Assembly: GCA_003565815.1 (NCBI GenBank)
Contig: PXAS01000224.1
Coordinates: forward strand, 1 to 10,630
From: PVC group bacterium
Lineage (GTDB): Bacteria > Verrucomicrobiota > Kiritimatiellia > SS1-B-03-39 > UBA6053
DNA length: 10,630 nucleotides
Direction of reading: 5' to 3'
The notes beneath the pieces were generated by a model. It saw only the letters and a program-made list of their open reading frames with translations. It did no database searches and had not been told where the DNA came from. Of the stretch, positions 1 through 5,877 are shown in pieces (the first letter of the stretch is position 1; each line of letters begins with the position of its first letter). The position numbers were made by a program, and so were the translations under genes.

Positions 1-400
1 AATCACCTGTTTCAAATGAGAAGCCCTTCATACGAAGTTTACCGCTCATCCAACTAAAATGAGGGCCATACATCATATGACCCTCGTTATAAACTTCGAC
101 ATTATTCAACTGTTCTAAGTTAGGACTGTAAAATGCAGTGATTTTGTCCTCATCACCAGTAATGTCCCTGAATGAATCTAACATTTGACTTTTGCCCCCA
201 TCACTCACTTCAACAATTAGTCTGTACTCCACATTCATATTATTTAGTTTTTCAGGCCAATTTTCCTGTTGTAGCCAAAAAGCACTATCTGGCTTTTCGA
301 GGTTTGTCCCCGGCAAAACCGGTACTGTGATTTCTGCGAGGACTGGAGACAGCCCCGCCAGAATCATTCCCAAAAGATACCATTGTGATTTAGCTTTCAT
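1..400 (-). CDS. Exported protein of unknown function, N-terminal 133 residues (cut by window edge)
   Basis: Reading the minus strand from the ATG at 400 gives an uninterrupted frame to base 1, so the C-terminus lies outside the window. Residues 1-22 form a plausible Sec signal peptide: basic start (MKAK), hydrophobic stretch (WYLLGMILAGLSPV) and a likely cut after V-L-A. The mature part is polar and contains a WLQQENWPEKLNN segment followed by beta-like stretches (EYRLIVEVSDGG, then MMYGPHFSWMSGKLRMKGFSF). I do not recognise the family. Codons are clearly more AT-rich than in the genes from 880 onward, which could mean recent acquisition. There is no Shine-Dalgarno sequence, and a perfect TATAAT sits only 3 bases before the ATG, so the mRNA may be leaderless. 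That this is a real gene rests on the long open frame plus the signal peptide. Confidence 0.72.
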   Translation of the reverse strand, partial: MKAKSQWYLLGMILAGLSPVLAEITVPVLPGTNLEKPDSAFWLQQENWPEKLNNMNVEYRLIVEVSDGGKSQMLDSFRDITGDEDKITAFYSPNLEQLNNVEVYNEGHMMYGPHFSWMSGKLRMKGFSFETGD

Positions 401-403
401 AAC

Positions 404-432
404 ATTATACTGAACGAACACTCATCTTTAAG
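404..432 (-). promoter_or_regulatory. Possible promoter giving a leaderless mRNA for the left-edge gene
   Basis: On the minus strand, TATAAT (404-409) is a perfect -10 box. A 17-base spacer upstream lies CTTAAA (427-432), a weak -35 match (3 of 6). The -10 box ends 3 bases before the ATG, so transcription would start at or just inside the start codon. No ribosome-binding site is present. Confidence 0.35.
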
Positions 433-564
433 ATTTTAAGTGGTTGAGGGGCGGAAAGCGACACTTTATTGTAAAAAACCCCTTTGTTTCCTCATTACAC
501 TGACGTATAGTATACCTATGAATGCTAAAGATGCTATGCGGCAGAGACACCGAAAAAGGTTAAT

Positions 565-587
565 AGAGGTTTCACCCTAACACCTCT
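565..587. other. Hairpin in intergenic region
   Basis: Perfect 6-bp arms AGAGGT (565-570) and ACCTCT (582-587) enclose an 11-base loop. Read on the minus strand the stem is followed by ATTAACCTTTTT, so a weak terminator in that direction is possible. There is no T-run on the plus side. Confidence 0.3.
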
Positions 588-622
588 CCAAAGTGGCCGG
601 AGGGTTATTTCAGAGCACTTAC

Positions 623-652
623 GAACGCTGACGTGCCTGATGTCAGCGCTTC
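623..652. other. Hairpin or operator-like inverted repeat
   Basis: Perfect arms CGCTGAC (626-632) and GTCAGCG (642-648) flank a 9-base loop. With one bulged C the stem extends through GAA (623-625) and TTC (650-652). There is no T-tract, so it is not a classical terminator. It sits at the edge of the GC-rich island and could be an operator or the end of a repeat element. Confidence 0.35.
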
Positions 653-845
653 GCGCACGGACCGTTTTTGTCCAGGGGCGTATGTTGGGGCTGTCCGTGA
701 AGGGTTGGCGCATGCTTTTGTGGCTGATTGAGGGTTTCCCCCCTTTGGTTTTTCCTCCTCAGGATGCAGCCCAAGGCAAGAGATACACAGCGAATGATTA
801 TTAAATTTGAGAAAACGCTTGAAATCCTTGATAAAGTTCTTCATT

Positions 846-872
846 TATAATGTAAACTTCTACAATTTAGGA
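846..872 (+). promoter_or_regulatory. Promoter -10 box and ribosome-binding site of the response regulator
   Basis: A perfect TATAAT lies at 846-851. No good -35 hexamer sits at 16-18 bases: TTGATA at 828 is too close and TTGAAA at 819 too far. Transcription would start near 858, giving a leader of about 22 bases. AGGA at 869-872 is 7 bases before the ATG at 880 and fixes that start. Confidence 0.5.
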
Positions 873-879
873 AAATCAT

Positions 880-2262
880 ATGGTACGCATCCTTTTGGTG
901 GACGATGAACCCAGTATTTTATCGGTCTTGTCCTCGCTTTTGAAAAAACAAGGTTTCGACACGCAACCCGCCTTGGGGGCGGAGAAAGCGTTGGCGTGTT
1001 TACGGGATGAATCCTTTGATTTGATGATTACCGACATCCGCATGCAGCCGATCAATGGGTTGGAGCTGCTGAAAAAATCCAAGGCCATGCATCCTTCCAT
1101 GGCGGTGATCATGATCACCGCCTACGGGTCGGTGGAATCGGCGGTGGAAGCCATGAAAGTGGGGGCGTTTGATTATGTGACCAAGCCCTTTAAGGTGGAT
1201 GAGTTGATGATTACCGTGCAGCGGGCATTGGAGTACCGCCGGGCGCTTTCGGAAAACCAGGAGCTGAAGGCGCAACTGCAGGCCCGCTACGGGTTTGAAA
1301 ACGTGGTGGCGGAAAGTCCGGCCATGCGGAAAATCTGCAACATGATCGAACGGGTGGCGCCCACGGATCAAACCGTGCTGATCGGCGGGGAAAGCGGGGT
1401 GGGCAAAGAGGTGATCGCCAAGGCCATTCACGCCCACAGCGCCCGCACCCAGAAAAACTTCGTGCCCATCAATTGCGCCGCCCTGCCCGAACCCTTGCTC
1501 GAATCGGAGCTGTTCGGTCATGTCAAAGGCTCGTTCACCGGGGCGTCCTCGGACAAAGAGGGGTTGTTTGAAACCGCCGCCGGGGGTACGATTTTTTTGG
1601 ATGAAATCGGGTCCATGTCCCTGAATTTGCAGGGAAAACTTTTGCGGGTGTTGCAGGAAAAAGAAATCCGCAGGGTGGGGGGGACGAAGCAAATATCCGT
1701 GGATGCGCGTGTTTTGGCGGCTTCCAACGAAAATTTGGAGGAAATGATGGTCGCGGGGACCTTTCGGGAGGATCTGTATTATCGCCTGAGCGTGATTCCC
1801 TTGGTGATTCCGCCCCTGCGGGAACGTCCGGAGGACATTCTGCCTTTGGTGTTTCATTTTATCCGCTTGGTGAGCGGAAATCGCGCGGTGATGCCGGAGA
1901 TTGCCGCGGAGGCGCAAATGGCGCTGGAGTCCTACCGCTGGCCGGGCAATGTGCGGGAGCTGGAAAACGCGGTCCGACACGCCTGTACCTTTGCCGACGA
2001 CGGCAAAATCCAGTTGGATGACTTGCCCGCGAGAATGCTGACCAACGTGGATGTCAAACCCGCAACCTCCGAGCGTTCCCCGTCGGGGGACTTGATTGGC
2101 AATCATCAGGGGCAGTCCTTGAAAGGATTTTTGCGGGAAATGGAAAAATCCTTCATCACCCATTCCATTCTGCAACACGGGGGCGACAAGGAGGCGGCCG
2201 CCAAATCCCTGAAGGTGAGCCTGGCCACATTGTATCGGAAACTTCCGGACCCCGAACTCTGA
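880..2262 (+). CDS. Sigma54-dependent response regulator, NtrC family
   Basis: This cytoplasmic transcription activator of 460 residues has the full three-domain NtrC layout. The receiver domain (about 1-120) has the acidic pocket D8/D9, phosphoacceptor D52, T80 and K102. The AAA+ sigma54-interaction domain (about 140-375) has Walker A GESGVGKE (171-178), the sigma54-contact loop GSFTGA (218-223; the usual form is GAFTGA), Walker B TIFLDE (238-243), REDLYYRL and the sensor-II motif WPGNVRELE. The C-terminus (about 425-456) is a Fis-type helix-turn-helix (DKEAAAKSLKVSLATLYRKL). By family knowledge, phosphorylation by a sensor kinase drives oligomerisation and ATP-dependent opening of sigma54 promoters. 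No kinase gene is next to it, so its signal and targets are unknown. Length, start and motifs are all normal. Assignment to the NtrC family is secure; a specific symbol is not. Confidence 0.96.
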   Translation: MVRILLVDDEPSILSVLSSLLKKQGFDTQPALGAEKALACLRDESFDLMITDIRMQPINGLELLKKSKAMHPSMAVIMITAYGSVESAVEAMKVGAFDYVTKPFKVDELMITVQRALEYRRALSENQELKAQLQARYGFENVVAESPAMRKICNMIERVAPTDQTVLIGGESGVGKEVIAKAIHAHSARTQKNFVPINCAALPEPLLESELFGHVKGSFTGASSDKEGLFETAAGGTIFLDEIGSMSLNLQGKLLRVLQEKEIRRVGGTKQISVDARVLAASNENLEEMMVAGTFREDLYYRLSVIPLVIPPLRERPEDILPLVFHFIRLVSGNRAVMPEIAAEAQMALESYRWPGNVRELENAVRHACTFADDGKIQLDDLPARMLTNVDVKPATSERSPSGDLIGNHQGQSLKGFLREMEKSFITHSILQHGGDKEAAAKSLKVSLATLYRKLPDPEL

Positions 2263-2268
2263 CGGTTT

Positions 2269-2311
2269 GCCGGGAATTTCATCGACACCCGGCGGAAAAT
2301 CCTTTATTTCC
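2269..2311 (+). terminator. Weak hairpins between the regulator gene and panD
   Basis: GCCGGG (2269-2274) pairs with CCCGGC (2288-2293) over a 13-base loop, and GGAAA (2294-2298) can pair with TTTCC (2307-2311). Neither is followed by a proper T-run. They could attenuate transcription in the 74-bp gap, but this is a weak call. Confidence 0.25.
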
Positions 2312-2336
2312 AGCCCTTCTTTCAACTCAGAAAATC

Positions 2337-2741
2337 ATGCAGAAAAAAATCCTTTGCGGAAAAATCCATAATGCCCGGGTGACCCAGTGCAATCTCAATT
2401 ACGTGGGATCGATCACCATTGACGAAGACTTGCTGCGGGCCACGGGCATGGTGGCCAACGAGTTTGTGATGATCGCGGACATCGACAACGGCGCCCGCTT
2501 TGAAACCTATGTCATCAAAGGCAAGGCCGGCAGCGGGATCATCGGCATCAACGGCGCCGCCGCGCACTTGGTCAACCACGGGGACCGCATCATCATCTTT
2601 TCCATGGCCCTGATCGACACGGAGGCCCTGGAGGCGCACCGATCCAAGGTCGTGGTCTGCGACGACCACAACCACATCATCCAACGCCTGGAATACCCCA
2701 CAAGTCTCGACGAAACCTTGGCGTCGATCCCAACCATTTAG
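2337..2741 (+). CDS. panD: Aspartate 1-decarboxylase (PanD), pyruvoyl-dependent proenzyme
   Basis: PanD makes beta-alanine from L-aspartate for pantothenate and coenzyme A synthesis in the cytoplasm. The 134-residue product aligns by eye along its whole length with bacterial PanD. The self-cleavage site Gly24-Ser25 is intact (NYVGSITIDEDLL), with Ser25 becoming the pyruvoyl group. Lys9, Thr57, Tyr58 and Arg54 (NGARFETY) are at the canonical positions, as are the NGAAAHL and GDRIIIFS segments. It is slightly longer than the 126-residue E. coli enzyme because of a C-terminal tail. The ATG has no obvious Shine-Dalgarno sequence (upstream is CTCAGAAAATC), but the start is fixed by homology. It lies 74 bp after the regulator gene on the same strand; panB and panC are not in the window, so it is unlinked to the rest of its pathway here. 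Confidence 0.97.
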   Translation: MQKKILCGKIHNARVTQCNLNYVGSITIDEDLLRATGMVANEFVMIADIDNGARFETYVIKGKAGSGIIGINGAAAHLVNHGDRIIIFSMALIDTEALEAHRSKVVVCDDHNHIIQRLEYPTSLDETLASIPTI

Positions 2742-2934
2742 ACGCTTCCGGAGAAAGTTGACCCAGAAGAACGGGTTGGTTTCTGAGTTTGTCCTGACTT
2801 GGAGAAAAGGTTTTGGATCGACTCGTGTTACAGCATATAATGGTCCTTTGGCCCATTTGCGGGCCGGGCGGGTATTCGCGAGGGGCTGTTCGAAAGGATT
2901 GTGTGGTGAACAGGCATGGTTGATCGGTTTTTGA

Positions 2935-2976
2935 GAGGGGGCGAAGGGGGACGGGAGCGCCGATCTCCGCATCGGC
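2935..2976 (+). repeat. Repeat element copy 1: G-rich block followed by a hairpin
   Basis: The block GAGGGGGCGAAGGGGGAC (2935-2952), continued by GGGAGC (2953-2958), leads into a perfect stem GCCGAT (2959-2964) / ATCGGC (2971-2976) with loop CTCCGC. The first 24 bases match 3474-3451 on the other strand with one mismatch. A partial third copy, GGGGCGAAGGGGG, follows at 2978-2990. Confidence 0.7.
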
Positions 2977-2977
2977 T

Positions 2978-2990
2978 GGGGCGAAGGGGG
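2978..2990 (+). repeat. Partial third copy of the G-rich block
   Basis: GGGGCGAAGGGGG repeats the core at 2938-2950, exactly 40 bases downstream. It is followed by CGAGCG and has no clear hairpin of its own. Confidence 0.55.
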
Positions 2991-3091
2991 CGAGCGAAAG
3001 TGTGATGGAAAAGCCTGAACATGGGAAAAAGCCTTCGGGGGAGACCGAACGCTTGATCTCACGCCGTCTTCCGAGCTTTCGGGGGGGGATT

Positions 3092-3108
3092 GTGCGCCGG
3101 AGGCGCAT
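3092..3108. other. Hairpin
   Basis: TGCGCC (3093-3098) and GGCGCA (3102-3107), read on the plus strand, form a perfect 6-bp stem with a GGA loop, extendable by one G-T pair at 3092/3108. No T-run follows. Confidence 0.45.
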
Positions 3109-3136
3109 GGCACCATCATAAAGAGTGCAATGTGTG

Positions 3137-3178
3137 GAATGCGGAGTGCGGAGTACTCACACTCGTCACTCCGCATTC
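3137..3178. repeat. 12-bp perfect inverted repeat with internal palindrome
   Basis: GAATGCGGAGTG (3137-3148) is the exact reverse complement of CACTCCGCATTC (3167-3178), with an 18-base loop. The loop contains the 8-base palindrome GAGTACTC (3151-3158). The left arm is itself built from the heptads GGAATGC and GGAGTGC. Confidence 0.75.
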
Positions 3179-3193
3179 GCAACTCGTCACTCC
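3161..3193 (+). repeat. Direct repeat of ACTCGTCACTCC, 21-base period
   Basis: ACTCGTCACTCC occurs at 3161-3172 and again at 3182-3193. The first copy overlaps the right arm of the inverted repeat at 3137-3178. Confidence 0.7.
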
Positions 3194-3203
3194 AAATGTC
3201 ACA

Positions 3204-3221
3204 CCCGCGCCCCCGCGCGGG
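3204..3221. other. Strong GC hairpin
   Basis: CCCGCGC (3204-3210) and GCGCGGG (3215-3221) form a perfect 7-bp GC-only stem with a CCCC loop. No T-run follows; a factor-dependent pause or a repeat end is possible. Confidence 0.5.
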
Positions 3222-3308
3222 AAATCCCTGGACGGGAAGTGTTGGAAAGGCTTTTCGAAAAGGCTCTGGTTAGGAACTTCGGCCCTTTCGTCCTCCGCAC
3301 ATCCCAAA

Positions 3309-3365
3309 CCCCAAGCTGCACCCCAAGCTGCGCTTGGGGCTGAAGAGATCACGGCCCTCCGGGCC
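3309..3365. repeat. Tandem CCCCAAGCTGC repeat with two hairpins
   Basis: CCCCAAGCTGC is repeated at 3309-3319 and 3321-3331. The second copy forms a perfect 8-bp stem, CCCCAAGC (3321-3328) / GCTTGGGG (3332-3339), with loop TGC. A second hairpin, GGCCC (3353-3357) / GGGCC (3361-3365), lies 13 bases further on. Confidence 0.65.
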
Positions 3366-3429
3366 TGAAATCCACCCTAACAAATCCACCCAACGGTCCC
3401 CGGCTTGAACACCGCAAACGTGCCGTTCA

Positions 3430-3474
3430 CCACCGACGCGAGGTCGGTGGGCTCCTGTCCCCCTTCGCCCCCTC
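3430..3474 (-). repeat. Repeat element copy 2 (inverted): G-rich block followed by a hairpin
   Basis: Read on the minus strand, GAGGGGGCGAAGGGGGAC (3474-3457) plus AGGAGC (3456-3451) is followed by a perfect 8-bp stem CCACCGAC / GTCGGTGG (3450-3443 and 3437-3430; its sequence reads the same on either strand apart from the loop). The 24-base block matches copy 1 at 23 positions. The stem differs in sequence from copy 1 but keeps full pairing. It lies 12 bp past the stop of the minus-strand glycosyltransferase gene, so it could also act at the end of that transcript. Confidence 0.7.
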
Positions 3475-3485
3475 ACTACAGTCCG

Positions 3486-4607
3486 TTATTCGCGTTCCGG
3501 CGTGTTCATGACGGTTTCGATCGCGCCGAGAAGTCCGTGGAGAAAATTGTCCACCCCAAAAGATTCGGCGTGTTTGCGGATGGCGGCGGGGTCCCAATTC
3601 ATTTTCACGGCTTGGTCCACGGCTTGCCGGAGCGCGGTTTCGGTTTGCGCGTGAAAAAAGACGCCGGCGAGGTTTTCGGCCACGGTTTCGGTGGCGCCGC
3701 CCTTGCCGTAGGCGATCACGGGGGTGCCGCAGGCCATGGCTTCCACGGGAACGATGCCGTAATCCTCTTCGCCGGGAAAGACGAGGAAACGGCAACGGCG
3801 GTAATGGTCGCGCAACACTTCGTCCGACTGGCGTCCCAGAAATTCGATGTTGGGCCCGGCGATGGATTGCAGGGAGGCCATGCCGGAGCCCGTGCCCATG
3901 ATTTTCAGGGGGAATCCCGATTGCGTGTAGGCGCGGACGGCAAGATCGACTTTTTTATAGGGCACCAAGGCGCTGATGATGAAGTCAAAATCCTCCCGCG
4001 GCGTGTCGTCGGGCGTGAAAAATTCGGTGTCGGTGGGCGGATAGACCACATCGGCGTCGCGTCCGTAAAAGCGTTGGATGCGTTCGCGGACGTGTTCGCT
4101 GATGGCGACAAAGTGATCCACGCGCCGGGCGGTTCTTTTGTCCCAAGCCCGCAAGGCGGCAAGCGGGGGTTTGAGCAGCAGGCGTTTCAGCGGATGGGGG
4201 AAATACTCCTCGTGAAAGAGCCAGGCATAGCGCATGGGGGTGAAGCAATAGCACACGTGCTTGGTTTTGGGGGCGGTGCGGATGCTTTTGGCCACGCAAT
4301 GGCTGGTGCTGACGAGCAAGTCGAGTTCGGGATCGGGTTTCCATCCGTTGACCAACAGCGGCATGATCGGGAGAAAAATCCGATAGTGGTCGAAGATGCC
4401 GGGGATCTTCTGCAGGGCGCTGGTGTGAATGGGATGGGAGCCGATGCGTTCGCTCACGGATCCGGGGTTGTGGATGAGCGTGTGGATGTGGGCTTCGGGA
4501 AAGCTGTCGGCGAGGAGTTCGAGGACCCGTTCGCCGCCTCTCATGCCCGTGAGCCAGTCATGGCAGAGCCCGACTTTCAGATGGGAAAGGGGGGCGTGGG
4601 GCTTCAT
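3486..4607 (-). CDS. Glycosyltransferase family 4 (GT-B fold)
   Basis: This 373-residue enzyme is expected to transfer a sugar from a nucleotide-sugar donor to a growing glycan at the cytoplasmic face. The N-terminal half starts with the GT4 acceptor-domain motif HDWLTGMRGGERVLE (16-30, Gly pair 24-25). The C-terminal donor domain has SALVPYKKVDLAVRAY (212-227), the loop IMGTGSG, and an EX7E motif, E281 to E289 (EDYGIVPVE), followed by AMACGTPVIAYGKGG. I chose the ATG at 4607: its ATGA overlaps the stop of the upstream gene, and it directly precedes the conserved N-terminus. An in-frame ATG at 4637 would add ten residues inside that gene. No transmembrane segment is seen. Donor and acceptor cannot be read from the sequence; nearby manA makes a mannose donor plausible. 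Confidence 0.9.
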   Translation of the reverse strand: MKPHAPLSHLKVGLCHDWLTGMRGGERVLELLADSFPEAHIHTLIHNPGSVSERIGSHPIHTSALQKIPGIFDHYRIFLPIMPLLVNGWKPDPELDLLVSTSHCVAKSIRTAPKTKHVCYCFTPMRYAWLFHEEYFPHPLKRLLLKPPLAALRAWDKRTARRVDHFVAISEHVRERIQRFYGRDADVVYPPTDTEFFTPDDTPREDFDFIISALVPYKKVDLAVRAYTQSGFPLKIMGTGSGMASLQSIAGPNIEFLGRQSDEVLRDHYRRCRFLVFPGEEDYGIVPVEAMACGTPVIAYGKGGATETVAENLAGVFFHAQTETALRQAVDQAVKMNWDPAAIRKHAESFGVDNFLHGLLGAIETVMNTPERE

Positions 4608-5818
4608 GCTTCGCCGCGCAACCAGCGGGGGATCCATTCAAAGGTGCGGATTTCGCTTTTGCCGCCATGCACGAATTCGTCAAACGCGCTTTGCTCGGTG
4701 ACCTTGCCCACCGGGCCTTCGAGGGTGGCCAGGGGAACGGGCTCGGCACTGTGACCGCGGATTTCCACGGGGGTGCGGTGGTCCATGGTGACCAGCAGCC
4801 GGTAGGGGGCGCCGAGGGCTTCGAGCGCCTCCCAGATGGGGCCCACGACCTTGGCGTCGAAATCTTCAATCGCCCGGGTCTTGAGCTTGGCGTCGCCGAC
4901 ATGCCCGCATTCGTCCGGCGCCTCCACGTGTACATAGGCGAAATCACGGGTTTTCAGGGCCTCCAGGGCGGCATCGACTTTCCCGGCGTAATTGGTGTCG
5001 ATCCAGCCGGTGGCGCCTTCGACCTTGGGGGTGTCGAGTCCGGCGAGTACGCCCAGACCGCGCACCAAATCCACGGCGGTGATGATGGTGCCGCTCATGC
5101 CGTACAAGGTCTGATAGGTGGGCAATTTGAGCGCCGGGCCTTGTCCCCACAGCCAAATTTGGGTCACGGGCACGTCCCCGCGTTCGCGGCGGGCGCGGTT
5201 GACGGGATGGTCCAGAAAAATTTCTTTGGAGGCTTCCATGAGGGCCTGCAATTCCTCGGCCCGATCTCCCCGGGGCAGATGGGGGGCGATCTTTTGACCG
5301 AGAATATCGTGGGGGGGCTGGGTGACGGGTTGGGCCGGACCCCGGTTCCATATGAGAAGGTGACGATATTGGACCCCGGCATGAAAGGTGAGTCCCTCCC
5401 GTCCGAGGGCGGCCTGCAGGGACTCGATGAGGGGGGCCGCCTCTTCGCTGGAAATGTGGCCGGACGAGTAGTCCACCATGGTTTCCTCCGCCGGATCGCG
5501 TCCCGCATCGGACCCGATATTGACGAGATTGCAACGAATGGCCACGTCATCGGGAGCCAAGGGAAGTCCCGCGCCCGCGGCTTCGATGGGGGCGCGTCCG
5601 GTATAAAACTCGCGGGCGTCGTAGCCCAGCAGGCCCAAATTGGCCACATCGCTTCCGGGGGGCAAGCCCTCCGGGACGGTGTCGGCCATATACAGTTTGC
5701 CGGCGGCGGCGATGCGGCGCATGTTCGGGATGTCCGCGGCTTGCAAAGGGGTTTGGTTTTCCAGTTCCGGACAGGGGCGGTCGCCCATGCCATCTCCAAC
5801 CAAGACAATCGTTTTCAT
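4604..5818 (-). CDS. Archaeal-type cofactor-independent phosphoglycerate mutase / proposed homoserine kinase homologue
   Basis: This 404-residue alkaline-phosphatase-superfamily enzyme belongs to the ApgM-like group. Visible metal and catalytic residues are D9 (VGDGMGD), nucleophile Ser56 (PPGSDVANLGLLGYD, 53-67), D302 and H306 (DECGH), D346 and H347 (TMDHRTP) and H356 (RGHS). The FYTGRAPIEAAG segment (71-82) is typical. By family knowledge the archaeal type interconverts 2- and 3-phosphoglycerate, while a bacterial branch has been proposed, mainly from gene context, to be an alternative homoserine kinase. No threonine or glycolysis gene lies nearby to decide. AGGA at 5828-5831 on the minus strand is a suitably placed ribosome-binding site. 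Its last codons overlap the glycosyltransferase start by 4 bp, so the two are probably co-translated. The family call is strong; the reaction is open. Confidence 0.88.
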   Translation of the reverse strand: MKTIVLVGDGMGDRPCPELENQTPLQAADIPNMRRIAAAGKLYMADTVPEGLPPGSDVANLGLLGYDAREFYTGRAPIEAAGAGLPLAPDDVAIRCNLVNIGSDAGRDPAEETMVDYSSGHISSEEAAPLIESLQAALGREGLTFHAGVQYRHLLIWNRGPAQPVTQPPHDILGQKIAPHLPRGDRAEELQALMEASKEIFLDHPVNRARRERGDVPVTQIWLWGQGPALKLPTYQTLYGMSGTIITAVDLVRGLGVLAGLDTPKVEGATGWIDTNYAGKVDAALEALKTRDFAYVHVEAPDECGHVGDAKLKTRAIEDFDAKVVGPIWEALEALGAPYRLLVTMDHRTPVEIRGHSAEPVPLATLEGPVGKVTEQSAFDEFVHGGKSEIRTFEWIPRWLRGEA

Positions 5819-5877
5819 TCTTCTTTTCCTATGATAAGGGATTTGATATACCTTCTCCCTAGCAAAGGAATTTCGAC
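5819..5877. promoter_or_regulatory. Divergent promoter region between the mutase gene and manA
   Basis: Only 59 bp separate the two start codons. For manA, TGA-TATACC (5844-5852) is an extended -10 candidate, giving a start near 5859 and a leader of about 19 bases that holds AAGGAA (5865-5870), 7 bases before the ATG. On the minus strand, TATATC (5850-5845) is a candidate -10 for the mutase gene. The two would overlap, so the transcripts may compete. No good -35 is seen for either. Confidence 0.35.

Larger units (their letters stand above)
401..879. other. 479-bp intergenic region with a GC-rich island
   Basis: The flanks (about 401-600 and 780-879) are AT-rich, while about 600-775 is GC-rich with different composition. 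The region holds two hairpins (565-587 and 623-652) and the TATAAT promoter before the regulator gene. A 79-codon minus frame (605-844, ending ..AFVSALK) spans the island, but it has no ribosome-binding site, is rich in Pro, Ser, Thr and Lys, and shows no domain I recognise. I treat it as probably non-coding. An island of this kind between AT-rich flanks may be a dispersed repeat, but copies elsewhere cannot be checked here. Confidence 0.5.
2742..3485. other. 744-bp non-coding region between convergent genes, dense in palindromes and short repeats
   Basis: panD ends at its left edge and the glycosyltransferase gene, on the other strand, at its right. Several open frames cross it on both strands, but they lack ribosome-binding sites, overlap one another, and read as low-complexity text produced by the repeats. 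I see at least six perfect hairpins, two inverted copies of a longer element (listed separately), and tandem short repeats such as AAATCCACCC at 3368-3377 and 3382-3391. GGCCC/GGGCC arms at 2850-2854 and 2861-2865 form another hairpin. The pattern suggests an accumulation of dispersed intergenic repeats. No tRNA or CRISPR structure is visible. Confidence 0.7.

Noticed and set aside
518..580. 20-codon plus-strand frame (M-N-A-K-D-A-M-R-Q-R-H-R..)
   Set aside because: No ribosome-binding site and no recognisable homology; too short to support.
605..844. 79-codon minus-strand frame in the left intergenic region
   Set aside because: No ribosome-binding site, no recognisable domain, and the compositional break inside it suggests a repeat rather than a gene. 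Kept as a finding about the island only.
1000..2325. Long open frame (441 codons) antisense to the response-regulator gene
   Set aside because: It mirrors the GC-rich codon pattern of a gene with all NtrC motifs, is rich in His, Gly, Arg and Gln, and has no domain or ribosome-binding site.
2844..2862. Sigma54-like promoter (TTGGCCCATTTGC) after panD
   Set aside because: Only 7 bases separate GG and GC where the -24/-12 consensus needs 10, and no gene follows on that strand.
2322..3368. Several frames in and around 2742-3368 on both strands, including 286 and 92 codons
   Set aside because: They overlap panD antisense or consist of repeat-derived low-complexity text and lack ribosome-binding sites.
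2742..3485. CRISPR array or integron attachment site in the repeat-rich region
   Set aside because: The repeats are few, of different families and irregularly spaced, with no array of identical units and no cas or integrase gene in the window.
4608..4637. Upstream ATG at 4637 for the glycosyltransferase
   Set aside because: It would add ten unconserved residues inside the mutase gene; the ATGA overlap at 4607 and the conserved N-terminus favour the inner start.
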